Assembly (NCBI RefSeq): GCF_024347135.1
Contig: NZ_AP024907.1
Span: 3,153,001-3,217,000 of the forward strand
Source of the DNA: Vibrio spartinae
GTDB taxonomy: Bacteria > Pseudomonadota > Gammaproteobacteria > Enterobacterales > Vibrionaceae
DNA length: 64,000 bases
Direction: 5' to 3'
The translations under genes were made by a program, and so were the position numbers. Below are positions 1 to 10,169 of this stretch, one piece after another; the first letter of the stretch is position 1; each line of letters starts with the position of its first letter. The notes below the pieces were generated by a model. It saw nothing but the letters and a program-made list of their open reading frames with translations. It was not told the origin of the DNA and ran no database searches.

Positions 1-446
1 TAAAAGCAGGTGACATCATTATCTCCATCAATGGTAAAAATATTGATTCTTTCTCTGAACTGCGTGCCAAAGTGGCGACACTCGGTGCAGGTAAGAAAGT
101 GAAACTGGGTATCCTCAGAGATGGAAAAGAACAAACATTCGATGTCACACTAGGTAAACAGAATGAGACCAAAACTCAGGCTAAAGCCCTGTATGAAGGA
201 CTATCTGGCGCCGAGCTGTCTAACACGACTTCAAGCGACCCAATCCAAGGGGTCAAAGTGACTCATGTTGAAAAAGGGTCTCCAGCTGAAGGTTATCAGC
301 TTCAAGAAGGCGATATCATTATCGGTCTGAACAGACAGCGTGTGAAAAATATTGCTGAGTTGAGAAAGGTTCTGGAGAAATCACCAAGTATTCTAGCTTT
401 GAATATTCAGCGTGATGATCGCACCATCTACCTCGTCATTCGTTAA
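1..446 (+). CDS. degQ: Periplasmic serine protease DegQ, C-terminal part (5' end outside window)
   Basis: The reading frame is open from base 3 and ends at the TAA at 444-446; the protease domain lies upstream of the window. What is visible is the end of one PDZ domain (AGDIIISINGKNIDSF) and a complete second PDZ domain containing EGDIIIGLNRQRVKN. Two PDZ domains after the protease is the DegP/DegQ layout, and the gene sits directly before degS as degQ does in gammaproteobacteria. DegQ-type proteins degrade or refold misfolded periplasmic proteins, and their PDZ domains bind exposed C-termini and drive cage assembly. DegQ rather than DegP is inferred from the degS neighbour. Confidence 0.9.
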   Translation, partial: KAGDIIISINGKNIDSFSELRAKVATLGAGKKVKLGILRDGKEQTFDVTLGKQNETKTQAKALYEGLSGAELSNTTSSDPIQGVKVTHVEKGSPAEGYQLQEGDIIIGLNRQRVKNIAELRKVLEKSPSILALNIQRDDRTIYLVIR

Positions 447-460
447 TTCCATTCATTATT

Positions 461-486
461 GGGCCTTTCTGATGAAAGGCCCATTT
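461..486 (+). terminator. Rho-independent terminator after degQ
   Basis: A 9-bp GC-rich stem, GGGCCTTTC with GAAAGGCCC, with a TGAT loop is followed by ATTTTC, 14 bases after the degQ stop. It separates degQ from degS. Confidence 0.8.
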
Positions 487-556
487 TCTATTGATTCAGA
501 GAGTGCTATTCTTTCCACCCTATATACATGTTTATAATGGTTCTGTGGATTGAAAT

Positions 557-1621
557 ATGATAGCTAACTTACTTCGTTCTGTTGGAATTGGATTAGTGAC
601 CGCACTCGTCATCGTCATTTCTGTTCCTTCTTTGAGAAGCCATATTTTCCCACCGGCAAAGAACCCACAACCAACCAATATCAACTCGCTGCAAATTACT
701 TTCAATCAAGCGGTGCGCAGAGCTGCACCGGCAGTGGTTAACATTTATAGCCGTAAATATGCTGCTAATGACCGCTCAAAGTTATCAACACAAGGTTTGG
801 GCTCTGGCGTCATTGTCAGTGAAAAAGGCTATATAATCACCAATTACCACGTCATTGCTCAGGCCGATCAAGTGATCGTTGCACTTCAGGACGGCCGGGT
901 TGCAGCAGCACAACTGGTCGGTAAAGACCGTCGTTCAGATATTGCCGTACTCCGGATTGAAGACTCGAACTTACCCGTTATTCCTCAAAATCCAAACTAT
1001 TCGCCGCAGGTCGGAGATGTCGTCCTCGCGATTGGTAACCCCTATAACCTAGGTCAAACGACCACTTTCGGAATTATTTCGGCGACGGGGCGCTCTTCAA
1101 TCAGCATTGATGGTCGACAAGCATTTATTCAAACGGATGCGGCGATCAACGAAGGTAACTCTGGTGGCGCTTTAGTCAATACCCAAGGTGAACTTGTCGG
1201 TATCAATACGGCTTCGTTTCAGCAAGCAACTGATCTGGAAACTTACGGTATCTCTTTTGCCATTCCCTATAAGCTTGCCAATAAGATTATGGAAAAAATC
1301 ATTGCTGACGGACGCGTGATTCGAGGGTATATCGGGATTGACGGGCAGGATATCAGTTCGGTTGAATCTCGGCTTCTCGGGAATGAACATATCGGTGGGA
1401 TCATTGTTCTCGGTGTCGATCCGAATGGGCCGGCAGCTTCAGCAGGCTTTAAGCCTCAAGATATCATTATAAAAATTGATGGTAAAAAAATTAACGGACG
1501 TCAAAGCGTCATGGATTTAGTGACCGATCTGCGTCCGGGGACAACCATTCATGTCGATGTCATCAGAAAAGGCAAAGAGATCACCATTCCAGTCACTGTC
1601 GCTGAAGATACTCGGGATTAG
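557..1621 (+). CDS. degS: Inner-membrane-anchored serine protease DegS (site-1 protease of the sigma-E pathway)
   Basis: 354 aa, the usual DegS length. Residues 4-24 form a single hydrophobic anchor. The trypsin-like domain carries the triad His98 (TNYHVI), Asp128 (RRSDIAVL) and Ser202 (NEGNSGGAL), within one or two residues of E. coli DegS. A single C-terminal PDZ domain (about 255-350) distinguishes it from DegQ/DegP. In this family the PDZ domain senses misfolded outer-membrane protein C-termini and activates cleavage of RseA, which releases sigma-E. It follows degQ by 110 bp with its own start after a terminator, so it is probably transcribed separately. Confidence 0.96.
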   Translation: MIANLLRSVGIGLVTALVIVISVPSLRSHIFPPAKNPQPTNINSLQITFNQAVRRAAPAVVNIYSRKYAANDRSKLSTQGLGSGVIVSEKGYIITNYHVIAQADQVIVALQDGRVAAAQLVGKDRRSDIAVLRIEDSNLPVIPQNPNYSPQVGDVVLAIGNPYNLGQTTTFGIISATGRSSISIDGRQAFIQTDAAINEGNSGGALVNTQGELVGINTASFQQATDLETYGISFAIPYKLANKIMEKIIADGRVIRGYIGIDGQDISSVESRLLGNEHIGGIIVLGVDPNGPAASAGFKPQDIIIKIDGKKINGRQSVMDLVTDLRPGTTIHVDVIRKGKEITIPVTVAEDTRD

Positions 1622-1659
1622 TTCAGTTCTCTGAATATCTCGTATCATGAGAAGACATA

Positions 1660-1690
1660 AAAAAACGGAGCCTGATGGCTCCGTTTTTTT
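1660..1690. terminator. Bidirectional terminator between degS and the rpsP-rplS operon
   Basis: Symmetric hairpin: a run of A, ACGGAGCC, TGAT loop, GGCTCCGT, then a run of T. Converging genes lie on both sides, so it can end transcription of degS (+) and of rplS (-). Confidence 0.88.
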
Positions 1691-1713
1691 GAGAACGCAT
1701 GTCTGAGACAGCA

Positions 1714-2067
1714 TTACTTCTTAGTAAGTTTCTCTTTAATACGAGCAGACTTACCAGAGCGTTCACGTAGATAGTACAACTTGGCACGACGTACTGCACC
1801 ACGACGCTTAACTTCGATACTGTCAACAGCAGGAGAATGTGTTTGGAACGTACGCTCAACACCCTCACCGTTAGAAATTTTACGAACGGTAAATGCTGAG
1901 TGAAGACCACGGTTACGAACAGCGATTACAACACCTTCAAATGCCTGTAAACGCTCACGCTCACCTTCTTTAACCTTGACTTGCACAACGACAGTGTCGC
2001 CTGGTGCAAACTGAGGTAGGTCTTGTTTCATTTGCTCTTGCTCAAGAGCTTTGATGATATTACTCAT
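1714..2067 (-). CDS. rplS: 50S ribosomal protein L19
   Basis: 117 aa with the L19 core ([28 protein letters not shown]) and the conserved Arg/Lys-rich C-terminus ([16 protein letters not shown]). L19 sits at the 30S-50S interface. It is the last gene of the rpsP-rimM-trmD-rplS operon on the minus strand and lies 42 bp after trmD. The bidirectional terminator follows. Confidence 0.98.
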   Translation of the reverse strand: MSNIIKALEQEQMKQDLPQFAPGDTVVVQVKVKEGERERLQAFEGVVIAVRNRGLHSAFTVRKISNGEGVERTFQTHSPAVDSIEVKRRGAVRRAKLYYLRERSGKSARIKEKLTKK

Positions 2068-2109
2068 TGTTAATTTTCCTAGAATAAACTGATACTCAAT
2101 TAATTGAAG

Positions 2110-2856
2110 TTACTTAGCTTGATACTCTTGAATGAACTCAACTAGTAACTGTTCCTGTTCGTCAGTCAGAGCTAGGTTTTCCAGGAGCTCCGGTCTTCTT
2201 AGCCAAGTACGGCCTAGCGACTGTTTCAGTCGCCAACGACGAATGTCACGATGATTCCCCGATTTCAATACGGCGGGAATGTCTTTCCCATCCAATACTT
2301 CCGGGCGCGTATAATGTGGACAATCCAACAATCCATTAGCAAAAGAATCTTCTTCTGCTGATGCAAAATCCCCAAGAACACCGGGGACAAACCGAGCTGC
2401 TGCATCAATCATTGTCATTGCTGGCAATTCACCACCAGTCATAACAAAATCTCCGACAGACCACTCTTCATCGACTTCAGACTCAATAATACGCTCATCA
2501 ACCCCTTCGTACCGACCGCAAATCAAAATTAAATTTTCATCTGCTGCCAGTTCTTCAACCCCACATTGATCGAGTTTTCGTCCCTGTGGAGAAAGGTATA
2601 TAACTTTCGTCTTTCCGGGAGCGGATGCTTTGGCCGCATGGATGGCATCACGCAAAGGCTGCACCATCATGAGCATACCAGGCCCACCCCCATAGGGTTT
2701 ATCGTCAACTGTACGATGTCTATCATGCGTAAAGTCTCTCGGATTCCAGACTTCAACTGATAGTAACCCTTTTTTTACCGCTTGACCTGTGACGCCATAA
2801 TCAGTCACAGAACGAAACATTTCAGGAAAAAGGCTAATCACGCCAACCCACATCAT
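2110..2856 (-). CDS. trmD: tRNA (guanine-N1)-methyltransferase TrmD
   Basis: About 248 aa of the SPOUT knot methyltransferase family, which makes m1G37 in tRNAs reading CNN codons and so prevents frameshifting. The sequence has [11 protein letters not shown] at the N-terminus, the knot region [15 protein letters not shown] and [13 protein letters not shown]. The frame is open further upstream, but I choose the ATG at 2856: a purine-rich GAGCGAG lies just before it, the family starts here, and the longer version would overlap rimM. The adjacent ATG at 2853 is an equal alternative. Third gene of the rpsP operon. Confidence 0.96.
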   Translation of the reverse strand: MMWVGVISLFPEMFRSVTDYGVTGQAVKKGLLSVEVWNPRDFTHDRHRTVDDKPYGGGPGMLMMVQPLRDAIHAAKASAPGKTKVIYLSPQGRKLDQCGVEELAADENLILICGRYEGVDERIIESEVDEEWSVGDFVMTGGELPAMTMIDAAARFVPGVLGDFASAEEDSFANGLLDCPHYTRPEVLDGKDIPAVLKSGNHRDIRRWRLKQSLGRTWLRRPELLENLALTDEQEQLLVEFIQEYQAK

Positions 2857-2878
2857 TTTCTCGCTCTGTACCGTGGAA

Positions 2879-3433
2879 TCAGAATCCAGGATCCCAGTCA
2901 ACTTCGATCCGTTGAGCGGAGCGATCAATATTCTTAATCACTTGCTCTTCGAGGAACGGAATTAAACGTTCCTTTTGTCCAAAAGCATCTTTTAGATTCG
3001 CTTTCACAACCAAAACATCATTTGAGCCGGTTTCCATGAGGTCAATAACCTCACCCAGATGGTAGCCACCTGTGGTGAACACCTGCATCCCAAATAATTC
3101 TCGCCAGTAGAACTCATCTTCTGACAGTTCAGGTAATGAAGCAGAGTCGACTGAAATTTCAAAATTGGTTAAAAGATGGGAGTCTTCACGAACATCCAAC
3201 CCTTCAAGCTTTATCACCATCCCTTTGTTATGGCGTTTCCAGCTTTCAACTTTGTACTCAATCCACTCTCCCTTATGGTTAATATACCAAGGACTATAAT
3301 CAAAAATACTTTCCGGATTGTCTGTGAAGGAAAGAACCTTAAGCCAACCGCGGATGCCGTAAGTTGATCCAAACTTACCAACAACAATTTTACTTTTCGG
3401 TTCACTCATTTTGTCTTGACCTTCCATCGACAT
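2879..3433 (-). CDS. rimM: 16S rRNA processing factor RimM
   Basis: 184 aa. The N-terminal RimM domain begins [17 protein letters not shown] and the C-terminal PRC-barrel domain contains [29 protein letters not shown] (in parts). RimM binds S19 and helps mature the 30S head. Second gene of the rpsP operon, 22 bp before trmD. A second Met at residue 9 ([10 protein letters not shown]) is a possible alternative start; 184 aa agrees with other vibrio RimM proteins as I remember them. Confidence 0.96.
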   Translation of the reverse strand: MSMEGQDKMSEPKSKIVVGKFGSTYGIRGWLKVLSFTDNPESIFDYSPWYINHKGEWIEYKVESWKRHNKGMVIKLEGLDVREDSHLLTNFEISVDSASLPELSEDEFYWRELFGMQVFTTGGYHLGEVIDLMETGSNDVLVVKANLKDAFGQKERLIPFLEEQVIKNIDRSAQRIEVDWDPGF

Positions 3434-3455
3434 TTACTAGTCATCTACCAATAGA

Positions 3456-3704
3456 TTAAGCCGCTTTTTGAGCGTCTTTTACTAGTTTTGCTACACGTTC
3501 AGACAGAGATGCACCTTGTCCAACCCAGTGGTTTACACGATCCAGATCAAGGCGAAGACCTTCTTCCTGACCAGATGCAGTCGGGTTGAAGAAGCCTACT
3601 TTCTCAATAAAACGACCAGTAGCAGCGTTGCGGCTATCCGCAACTACAATTTGATAAAATGGACGCTTTTTAGCGCCGTGACGTGCCAAACGAATGGTTA
3701 CCAT
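3456..3704 (-). CDS. rpsP: 30S ribosomal protein S16
   Basis: 82 aa beginning [23 protein letters not shown], a textbook S16 N-terminus. First gene of the operon, preceded by AGAGGA in the ribosome-binding position and by a structured leader and promoter annotated separately. Confidence 0.98.
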   Translation of the reverse strand: MVTIRLARHGAKKRPFYQIVVADSRNAATGRFIEKVGFFNPTASGQEEGLRLDLDRVNHWVGQGASLSERVAKLVKDAQKAA

Positions 3705-3738
3705 ATCGTCCTCTTTGCTTGCTTATATAATAAAATTA

Positions 3739-3775
3739 ACCCCAAGAACTGTTTTTCAGAACAGTCGATTGGGGT
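3739..3775 (-). promoter_or_regulatory. Structured 5' leader of the rpsP operon
   Basis: Nested inverted repeats, ACCCCAA with TTGGGGT enclosing ACTGTT with AACAGT, lie between the predicted promoter and the rpsP start. A stable leader hairpin here could stabilise the message or be a control site; the function is inferred from structure only. Confidence 0.5.
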
Positions 3776-3799
3776 CTCGTGCCAATTTAAAGCCCCCGA

Positions 3800-3827
3800 A
3801 TTTTACTCTTATTCAGAGTCATTGCAA
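3800..3827 (-). promoter_or_regulatory. Probable sigma-70 promoter of the rpsP-rimM-trmD-rplS operon
   Basis: Read on the minus strand: -35 TTGCAA (3822-3827), 16-bp spacer, -10 TAAAAT (3800-3805), about 95 bp upstream of the rpsP start codon. Directly after the -10 the sequence is G-rich (GGGGG), as expected for a stringently controlled ribosomal operon. Confidence 0.6.
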
Positions 3828-3881
3828 GGGCTTTAGCTATTTTTTAGCCATTGTGCGTCAACATGTCGAAACTGCAGTAAC

Positions 3882-5249
3882 TTACCGTCCAAATGGGTTA
3901 AAACCACCACCCATCATCCCCTGCATATTTCTCATCATGCCTTTCATGCCGCCTTTCTGCATTTTTTTCATCATTTTCTGCATTTGCGTAAACTGCTTCA
4001 GTAACCGATTCACATCTTGAACCTGAGTGCCGGAACCAGCAGCGATTCTCTTCTTCCGGGATCCTTTAATCACATCGGGATTCTGACGCTCTTTCATTGT
4101 CATCGAGCCGATAATCGCTTCCATCTGTTTGAACATCCGATCATCAACTTTATCTTTGATGCCATCTTTCATGTTTGCCATTCCGGGAAGTTTATCCAGC
4201 ATTCCCATCATGCCACCCATATTTTGCATCTGCCCCAGCTGCTCCCGGAAGTCTTCCAAATCAAAGCCTTTTTTCTCTTTAAACTTTTGAGCAAGTTTCT
4301 GGGCTTTTTCCTGATCAACGTTACGCTGTAAATCTTCAATGAGAGAAAGCACATCCCCCATCCCCAAAATACGTGAGGCAACGCGATCAGGATGGAAGGG
4401 TTCTAAAGCATCGGTTTTCTCTCCGACACCCAAAAATTTGATTGGCTTTCCAGTCACATAACGAACAGATAGCGCGGCACCACCCCGAGCATCCCCATCA
4501 ACTTTCGTTAAGACCACCCCCGTCAGAGGCAGCGCATCACCAAAAGCCTTGGCGGTATTTGCAGCATCCTGACCTGTCATTGCATCGACAACAAACAGCG
4601 TCTCAACAGGATTAACCGCACGATGAAGATCCTGAATTTCAGACATCATCTCTTCATCGATAGCTAAGCGCCCTGCCGTATCGACGATGAGAACGTCGTA
4701 AAACTGTTTCCGCGCCTGATCAATTGCAGCTAAAGCAATATCAATCGGTTTCTGGTCTGCACTTGAAGGAAAGAAGTCAACGCCAATATCACTTGCCAGT
4801 GTTTCCAATTGTTTGATTGCGGCAGGACGATAAACGTCTGCGGAAACAACCAAGACTTTTTTCTTATCTCGTTCTTTCAGTAGTTTCGACAGCTTACCGA
4901 CACTGGTTGTTTTACCTGCACCTTGTAAGCCCGCCATCAAAACCACAGCCGGTGGCTGAGCGGCAAGGTTCAGCGCTTCATTTGAGGCCCCCATCACCGC
5001 TTCAAGTTCCGCTTGTACAATCTTGATGAATTCTTGCCCCGGCGTGAGCGATTTGGAGACTTCGACGCCAACGGCACCTTCTTTGACCCGCTTGACAAAT
5101 TCACGGATAACAGGAAGTGCAACATCAGCCTCAAGCAGAGCCATCCGCACTTCTCTCAGGGTTTCTTTGATGTTTTCTTCGGTCAAACGACCTTTACCAC
5201 TGATATTCTTCAGCGTCTTGGACAAACGATCAGTTAGATTCTCAAACAT
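3882..5249 (-). CDS. ffh: Signal recognition particle protein Ffh
   Basis: 455 aa. N domain with ALLEADVALPVIREF, then a GTPase G domain with GLQGAGKTT (P-loop), DTAGRL and TKVDGD, and a Met-rich M domain from about residue 300 (MQNMGGMMGMLDKLPGM and a GMKGMMRNMQGMMGGG tail) that binds 4.5S RNA and signal peptides. It targets nascent inner-membrane proteins to FtsY. Divergent from ypjD, the common arrangement in gammaproteobacteria. Confidence 0.98.
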   Translation of the reverse strand: MFENLTDRLSKTLKNISGKGRLTEENIKETLREVRMALLEADVALPVIREFVKRVKEGAVGVEVSKSLTPGQEFIKIVQAELEAVMGASNEALNLAAQPPAVVLMAGLQGAGKTTSVGKLSKLLKERDKKKVLVVSADVYRPAAIKQLETLASDIGVDFFPSSADQKPIDIALAAIDQARKQFYDVLIVDTAGRLAIDEEMMSEIQDLHRAVNPVETLFVVDAMTGQDAANTAKAFGDALPLTGVVLTKVDGDARGGAALSVRYVTGKPIKFLGVGEKTDALEPFHPDRVASRILGMGDVLSLIEDLQRNVDQEKAQKLAQKFKEKKGFDLEDFREQLGQMQNMGGMMGMLDKLPGMANMKDGIKDKVDDRMFKQMEAIIGSMTMKERQNPDVIKGSRKKRIAAGSGTQVQDVNRLLKQFTQMQKMMKKMQKGGMKGMMRNMQGMMGGGFNPFGR

Positions 5250-5501
5250 ACTGCATCTCTTCGCGGTGCTGTGAATTTCTATAAATTAGGTCCGAGTATA
5301 CCTTAGCCAAAGCAGATAGTCATATCTGTTCAGTCATCGATATTACTTCTCTGGCCTCGATATTCCAGCGAAATCGGCAACCACTCATTTCGGCTGTAAA
5401 CGATTTGTTTTATGTCATTCAAAATTAAGTAGTCAACCGTGGCTCATTGACACTTAGCCATGTATAATTCATCTTCTTTACAATCTTTTTTGATGAGATA
5501 T

Positions 5502-6296
5502 ATGGATAAATTTATCGCAATAGTTGCTTCGCTTTTTTACTTTCTCGCTATTGCAACCATCATTCCGGGACTGGTCAATCAAACGGGCATCAAAGCAAAG
5601 GCCGTGTTGATTTTTGCTGCAACTGCGCTGCTATTACATGCGTGGTTACTCAGCGATCTGATCTTTCATCCTAACGGCCAGAATCTAAGTATTCTGAACG
5701 TGGGGTCTCTCATCAGTTTCATCATTGGCTTAGTGATGAGCGGTGCGATGCTAAAAACTCGGTTGTGGTTTATGCTGCCCGTCGTTTACTGTTTTGCGGC
5801 AATTAATTTGTCGGCAGCAGCAAGTCTCCCCGGAAACTTCATCACTCACATGGAAGATAACCTGCCGCTGCTAATTCACATTTTCCTGGCGCTGTTCTCT
5901 TATTCAACACTGACAATCGGTGCACTGTATGCGCTCCAATTAGCTTGGTTAGATCATAAACTGAAAACAAAAAAATCATTAGCGATTAATCCGAATCTCC
6001 CTCCTTTACTCCAAATAGAGAGACAACTATTCCGTATCATTCTGATCGGTAATCTGCTGTTAACTGGTACCTTAATCACCGGTTTTATCTTCATTGAAGA
6101 AATCTTTGCTCAAGGGAAAGCACACAAAGGAATCTTGTCGGTCATTGCCTGGATTGTGTATACCGTGCTTCTGTGGGGCCACTATCAGAAAGGATGGCGG
6201 GGAAGAAAGGTGACTTGGTTTGCGATTGCCGGGGCTTTCATTTTAACTCTGGCTTACTTCGGTAGCCGTTTTGTCCGAGAATTCATCTTACATTAA
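5502..6296 (+). CDS. ypjD: Inner-membrane protein of the CcsA/HemX-like family (YpjD)
   Basis: 264 aa with about eight hydrophobic segments. QNLSILNVGSLISF, LFSYSTLTIGALYALQLAWLD and the C-terminal LLWGHYQKGWRGRKVTWF closely resemble E. coli YpjD. The family is related to cytochrome c assembly permeases (CcsA/CcmC), but its exact role is not settled. The frame is open back to 5460; I choose the ATG at 5502 because GATGAG precedes it and the protein then begins with the first membrane helix, as in homologues. It lies upstream of corB on the same strand. Confidence 0.88.
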   Translation: MDKFIAIVASLFYFLAIATIIPGLVNQTGIKAKAVLIFAATALLLHAWLLSDLIFHPNGQNLSILNVGSLISFIIGLVMSGAMLKTRLWFMLPVVYCFAAINLSAAASLPGNFITHMEDNLPLLIHIFLALFSYSTLTIGALYALQLAWLDHKLKTKKSLAINPNLPPLLQIERQLFRIILIGNLLLTGTLITGFIFIEEIFAQGKAHKGILSVIAWIVYTVLLWGHYQKGWRGRKVTWFAIAGAFILTLAYFGSRFVREFILH

Positions 6297-6378
6297 CTTG
6301 TTGAAATACTTTATGGATTGACAGAAAAACAGCGTTCAGCCATAAAGATCACAACATCAATAAAGGAAGTCATTAATT

Positions 6379-7653
6379 TTGGACGACATATCAACTGGTG
6401 TCTTATTTACGCTACTTGCGTGTCTTATCATCATCTCAGGATATTTCTCCGGTTCAGAAACAGGCATGATGGCATTGAACCGCTATCGCCTGAAGCATCT
6501 GGCTAAAACGGGCCATAAAGGTGCAAAGCGTGTTGAAAAACTATTAAGCCGCCCAGACCGTCTGATTGGTCTGATTCTGATCGGCAATAACTTAGTCAAT
6601 ATTATCGCTTCCGCAATTGCTACGATTCTCGGAATGCGGCTAGGTGGCAACATGGGTGTTGCGATTGCAACCGGTATTTTGACACTGGTGATTTTGGTCT
6701 TTGCCGAAGTCACACCGAAAACACTCGCCGCACTCCACCCAGAAAAAGTTTCTTATATCAGTAGTTTGCTACTGATGATTCTCATGAAACTCCTGTCTCC
6801 ACTGGTGTTCTTCGTCAATCTAATTACCAACGGATTTATTAAGCTGCTGGGTGTATCGGCACGACAAGGTGGTGGTGATCATCTCAGTTCGGAAGAGCTG
6901 AGAACCGTGGTTAATGAGGCGGGCGGGCTGATTCCGAAACGACATCAAGACATGCTGTTATCTATTCTTGATTTAGAGCACGTCACCGTAAACGATATCA
7001 TGGTCCCTCGTAATGAAATTACCGGTATTAATATCAATGATGACTGGAAATCGATCGTCCGTCAGTTAACCCATTCACCTCATGGTCGAGTGGTTCTCTA
7101 TCGGGATAAAATTGACGAAGTCGTGGGTATTTTAAAACTCAGAGACCCCTTCCGTCTGATGCTTGAGAAAAACGAGTTTAATAAAGAGATGTTACTTCGT
7201 GCCGCAGACGAGGTGTACTTCATTCCGGAATCGACGCCACTCAATGTGCAATTGCTGAAATTCCAGAGAAATAAAGAACGGATTGGACTGATTGTTGATG
7301 AATATGGCGACATCAATGGCCTCGTCACGCTTGAAGATATTCTTGAAGAAATCGTTGGCGAGTTTACGACCTCGATTTCTCCAAGCCTTGCGGATGAAAT
7401 AACACCGCAAAGTGATGGTAGTTTCTTAATAGAAGGCAGCGCCAACATTCGGGATATCAACAAAAGCCTGAAATGGAAATTACCAACCAACGGACCAAGA
7501 ACCTTAAATGGTTTAATTCTGGAGCATCTGGAAGATATACCTCAAACTCAACTCAGTCTCAATGTTGCCCAACATGCGATGGAAATTATTGATATTGAAG
7601 AAAATAGAATTAAGCTCGTCAAGGTTTTTCCGGATCAAGCCAAAAAGTCGTAA
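6379..7653 (+). CDS. corB: CNNM/CorC-family membrane protein CorB (HlyC/CorC family transporter)
   Basis: 424 aa. The DUF21 membrane domain (residues 1-150; GSETGMMALNRYRL, RLIGLILIGNNLVNIIAS, FAEVTPKT) is followed by a CBS pair (about 195-320; NDIMVPRNEI, GLIVDEYGDINGLVTLEDILEEIVGE) and a CorC_HlyC domain at the C-terminus. The family is implicated in Mg2+ (and Co2+) efflux or resistance. The start is a TTG preceded by AGGAAG at suitable spacing; no ATG fits the conserved N-terminus MDDISTG. Confidence 0.92.
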   Translation: MDDISTGVLFTLLACLIIISGYFSGSETGMMALNRYRLKHLAKTGHKGAKRVEKLLSRPDRLIGLILIGNNLVNIIASAIATILGMRLGGNMGVAIATGILTLVILVFAEVTPKTLAALHPEKVSYISSLLLMILMKLLSPLVFFVNLITNGFIKLLGVSARQGGGDHLSSEELRTVVNEAGGLIPKRHQDMLLSILDLEHVTVNDIMVPRNEITGININDDWKSIVRQLTHSPHGRVVLYRDKIDEVVGILKLRDPFRLMLEKNEFNKEMLLRAADEVYFIPESTPLNVQLLKFQRNKERIGLIVDEYGDINGLVTLEDILEEIVGEFTTSISPSLADEITPQSDGSFLIEGSANIRDINKSLKWKLPTNGPRTLNGLILEHLEDIPQTQLSLNVAQHAMEIIDIEENRIKLVKVFPDQAKKS

Positions 7654-7744
7654 CGCATTATTTTTATAACAGATCATTGATAACTGATCATTGGTGATGG
7701 CTTTAACTTCAGTATTTAGAATCAACTGACACACCCGTTAAAAG

Positions 7745-7776
7745 TAAAAAAGCTTGGCACAGAGCCAAGCTTTTTT
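7745..7776. terminator. Bidirectional terminator between corB and luxS
   Basis: Perfect hairpin AAAAAAGCTTGGC, ACAGA loop, GCCAAGCTTTTTT in the gap between converging genes. Confidence 0.88.
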
Positions 7777-7800
7777 GTGAACATGAGCTGTCAGGAACAA

Positions 7801-8319
7801 TCAGTCCACTTTCAGTTCCTGAAGCATTGATTCCGGTAGCGCCAGATCATCATTCTGATTCACGCGAATACCACTTGAAATCACAGTTTTGGCAATGTCT
7901 TTCGCCTCACCCAGAGAGTGCATCGCTGCAGTTCCGCATTGATAAATGTTTAATTCCGGAATTTTGTTCTGGTCTTCAACCTTCAGTACATCCTGCATTG
8001 CGGCTAACCAAGCATCAGCAACTCGCTGCTCAGAAGGTGCACCGATTAAGCTCATGTAGAAGCCAGTCCGACATCCCATCGGGGAAATATCAACAATTTC
8101 AACACCGTTACCATTGAGATGAGCTCTCATAAAGCCCGCAAATAAGTGTTCTAATGTATGAATACCTTTCTCGGAAAGGATATCTTGATTCGGTATGGTA
8201 AAGCGTAAATCAAACACCGTAATCGTATCGCCTTTCGGGGTATTCATTGTTTTAGCAACACGGACGGCTGGGGCATTCATACGTGTATGATCCACCGTAA
8301 AACTATCTAATAATGGCAT
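7801..8319 (-). CDS. luxS: S-ribosylhomocysteine lyase LuxS (autoinducer-2 synthase)
   Basis: 172 aa, full length. The metal site is HTLEH (His54, His58) with Cys128 (YQCGT); the N-terminal HTRMNAP substrate-binding motif and GCRTGFYM are present. LuxS splits S-ribosylhomocysteine to homocysteine and DPD, the precursor of AI-2, linking the methyl cycle to quorum sensing. It lies 150 bp downstream of gshA, as I remember it in V. cholerae. Confidence 0.98.
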   Translation of the reverse strand: MPLLDSFTVDHTRMNAPAVRVAKTMNTPKGDTITVFDLRFTIPNQDILSEKGIHTLEHLFAGFMRAHLNGNGVEIVDISPMGCRTGFYMSLIGAPSEQRVADAWLAAMQDVLKVEDQNKIPELNIYQCGTAAMHSLGEAKDIAKTVISSGIRVNQNDDLALPESMLQELKVD

Positions 8320-8469
8320 AATAACAATTCTCCATTTCGACTGATTCGAACAATCAGCATCAATTGTATCTCGTTGGTCGTACGACGTTATCTCAAATAA
8401 CCGTCACTAAACTTTGATGTTTAGGCACGAGTCATTACAGCGACAACCCGACATCTGTGTTCCCAGTGA

Positions 8470-10071
8470 TCATTCACATGCAGCCTGGGCCGGCTGTTCT
8501 TCCTGAGTATCCAAATAAGAAAAATACTGCTGCAAAAATGCATCGAAGTCACAACGATCATTTTGTTCAATCTGATCTTGCTCCATCATAGAACGAGTGA
8601 CTTCTTCTTCCATCAATTTTTGCGAGTAATACTGATAATTATGTGCCAGATGATACTGACGATAAACGCCACCAAGCGCTCTGCCTGTTTTCCCTAATCC
8701 ACCAGACTGCTTAATCTGTTCCAAGAACTGTCCGGATAATGTATTTTCCGGCAGATCAATACAACGAGATAATTGTTCGCAAACATCCTGATAAGCGTGA
8801 TCACCCGCGGCTTGATCCATCCATTCAGCGACGAGCTTTAACTCACCGAAAACCCGCTTCGCCCAAGCTTGTAAAGTCAGCACTTCACCATGACACCCGA
8901 TTTGCAGCTCTAATCCGGGCTTTCTTCCTTCCAGAATGACTTTTTGCCAGTTTTCTCTCCAACAACTTAACTCACAGTCATCCATCGGTTCTGAGTCCGA
9001 TAATGCCGCCCAAGTCAGGAAAAGATCTAAGAAACGTATTTGAGTTTCAGTAATGCCTATCGGACTAAATGGATTAACATCCAATGAACGCACTTCAATG
9101 TATTCAATGCCTCGATTAGCCAATGCTTCAGAAGGCTTTTCGCCACTTTGAGTCACTCGCTTGGGTCGAATCGGGGCATATAATTCGTTTTCGATTTGAA
9201 GCACATTACTATTCAGCTGATTGTACTCATCATTGACTTTCACACCAATCTGAGCAAATTCTTCCGATGGAGAATGAATCGCCTGACGAAGCCCTTCAAG
9301 ATACTGTTCGAGGCTATTAAAACCGATTTTGAGAGTACTCTGAGCACTATTGGTATAACCTAAATCACTCAGTCGTAACGAGGTTGCATGTGGCAGAAAT
9401 AACGTTTCACCAATATTTTCAAAAGGCAGCGACGTTTCACGCCCTTTAATAAATGATGAACATAATGCTGGCGATGCACCAAACAGATAAGGAAGTAACC
9501 AGCCGAACCGGTAGTAGTTTCGAATCACGCCCAGATAAGCTTCTGACTTTGAGGCGCAGCGTTCACTGTCAGACTGCGTACCGTATATAGCATCCCAAAA
9601 GGATTCCGGAAAAGAGAAATTAAAATGAACCCCGGAAATAATCTGCATCAGGCTGCCGTAACGATTCTTTAATCCCTGACGATACAGCGTTTTCATCTTA
9701 CCGATGTTCGACGTCCCATATTTTGCGAGTTGAATATTCTCTTCATCGCCGACATAGCAAGGCATTGACATTGGCCATAGCCCCTCGTCACCGATTGTGA
9801 CCTGCGCAAAACGATGGATGTCGGATAGTTGCTGAACCAAAGTCGAAATATCCTGACTCACCGGTGTAATAAACTCAAGCAACTGCTCTGCAAAATCTGT
9901 CGTAATAAACTGGTTTGTTAATGCAGCACCCAATGCTTCCGGGTGTGGTGTCTGTACTAACTGTCCATCCTTGGTATATCGTAACGTCTCTCGCTCAACA
10001 CCCCGATTAAAAGCGTTGACGATACCCGGTTGTTGAGCAACCAACTTTAGTCGTGTGGCAAAATTAGTCAA
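8470..10071 (-). CDS. gshA: Glutamate-cysteine ligase
   Basis: 533 aa, slightly longer than E. coli GshA (518), of the type-1 proteobacterial family. Recognisable blocks are [49 protein letters not shown] (in parts), [13 protein letters not shown] and [18 protein letters not shown]. It performs the ATP-dependent, rate-limiting step of glutathione synthesis in the cytoplasm. Downstream of the M16 protease gene with a 98-bp gap. Confidence 0.97.
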   Translation of the reverse strand: MTNFATRLKLVAQQPGIVNAFNRGVERETLRYTKDGQLVQTPHPEALGAALTNQFITTDFAEQLLEFITPVSQDISTLVQQLSDIHRFAQVTIGDEGLWPMSMPCYVGDEENIQLAKYGTSNIGKMKTLYRQGLKNRYGSLMQIISGVHFNFSFPESFWDAIYGTQSDSERCASKSEAYLGVIRNYYRFGWLLPYLFGASPALCSSFIKGRETSLPFENIGETLFLPHATSLRLSDLGYTNSAQSTLKIGFNSLEQYLEGLRQAIHSPSEEFAQIGVKVNDEYNQLNSNVLQIENELYAPIRPKRVTQSGEKPSEALANRGIEYIEVRSLDVNPFSPIGITETQIRFLDLFLTWAALSDSEPMDDCELSCWRENWQKVILEGRKPGLELQIGCHGEVLTLQAWAKRVFGELKLVAEWMDQAAGDHAYQDVCEQLSRCIDLPENTLSGQFLEQIKQSGGLGKTGRALGGVYRQYHLAHNYQYYSQKLMEEEVTRSMMEQDQIEQNDRCDFDAFLQQYFSYLDTQEEQPAQAACE

Positions 10072-10169
10072 AATATTATTCGCTTCTTGTAAGTTTGTCG
10101 TACCCAGTCAGAAAATCCCAAGACACACCGACAGTATAATAAGCTTCTCGTATAGTCTTTATGTGTACT

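Noticed and set aside
8341..8357. CTGATT-N5-AATCAG in the luxS leader as an operator
   Set aside because: Short and AT-rich; could occur by chance and nothing else supports it.
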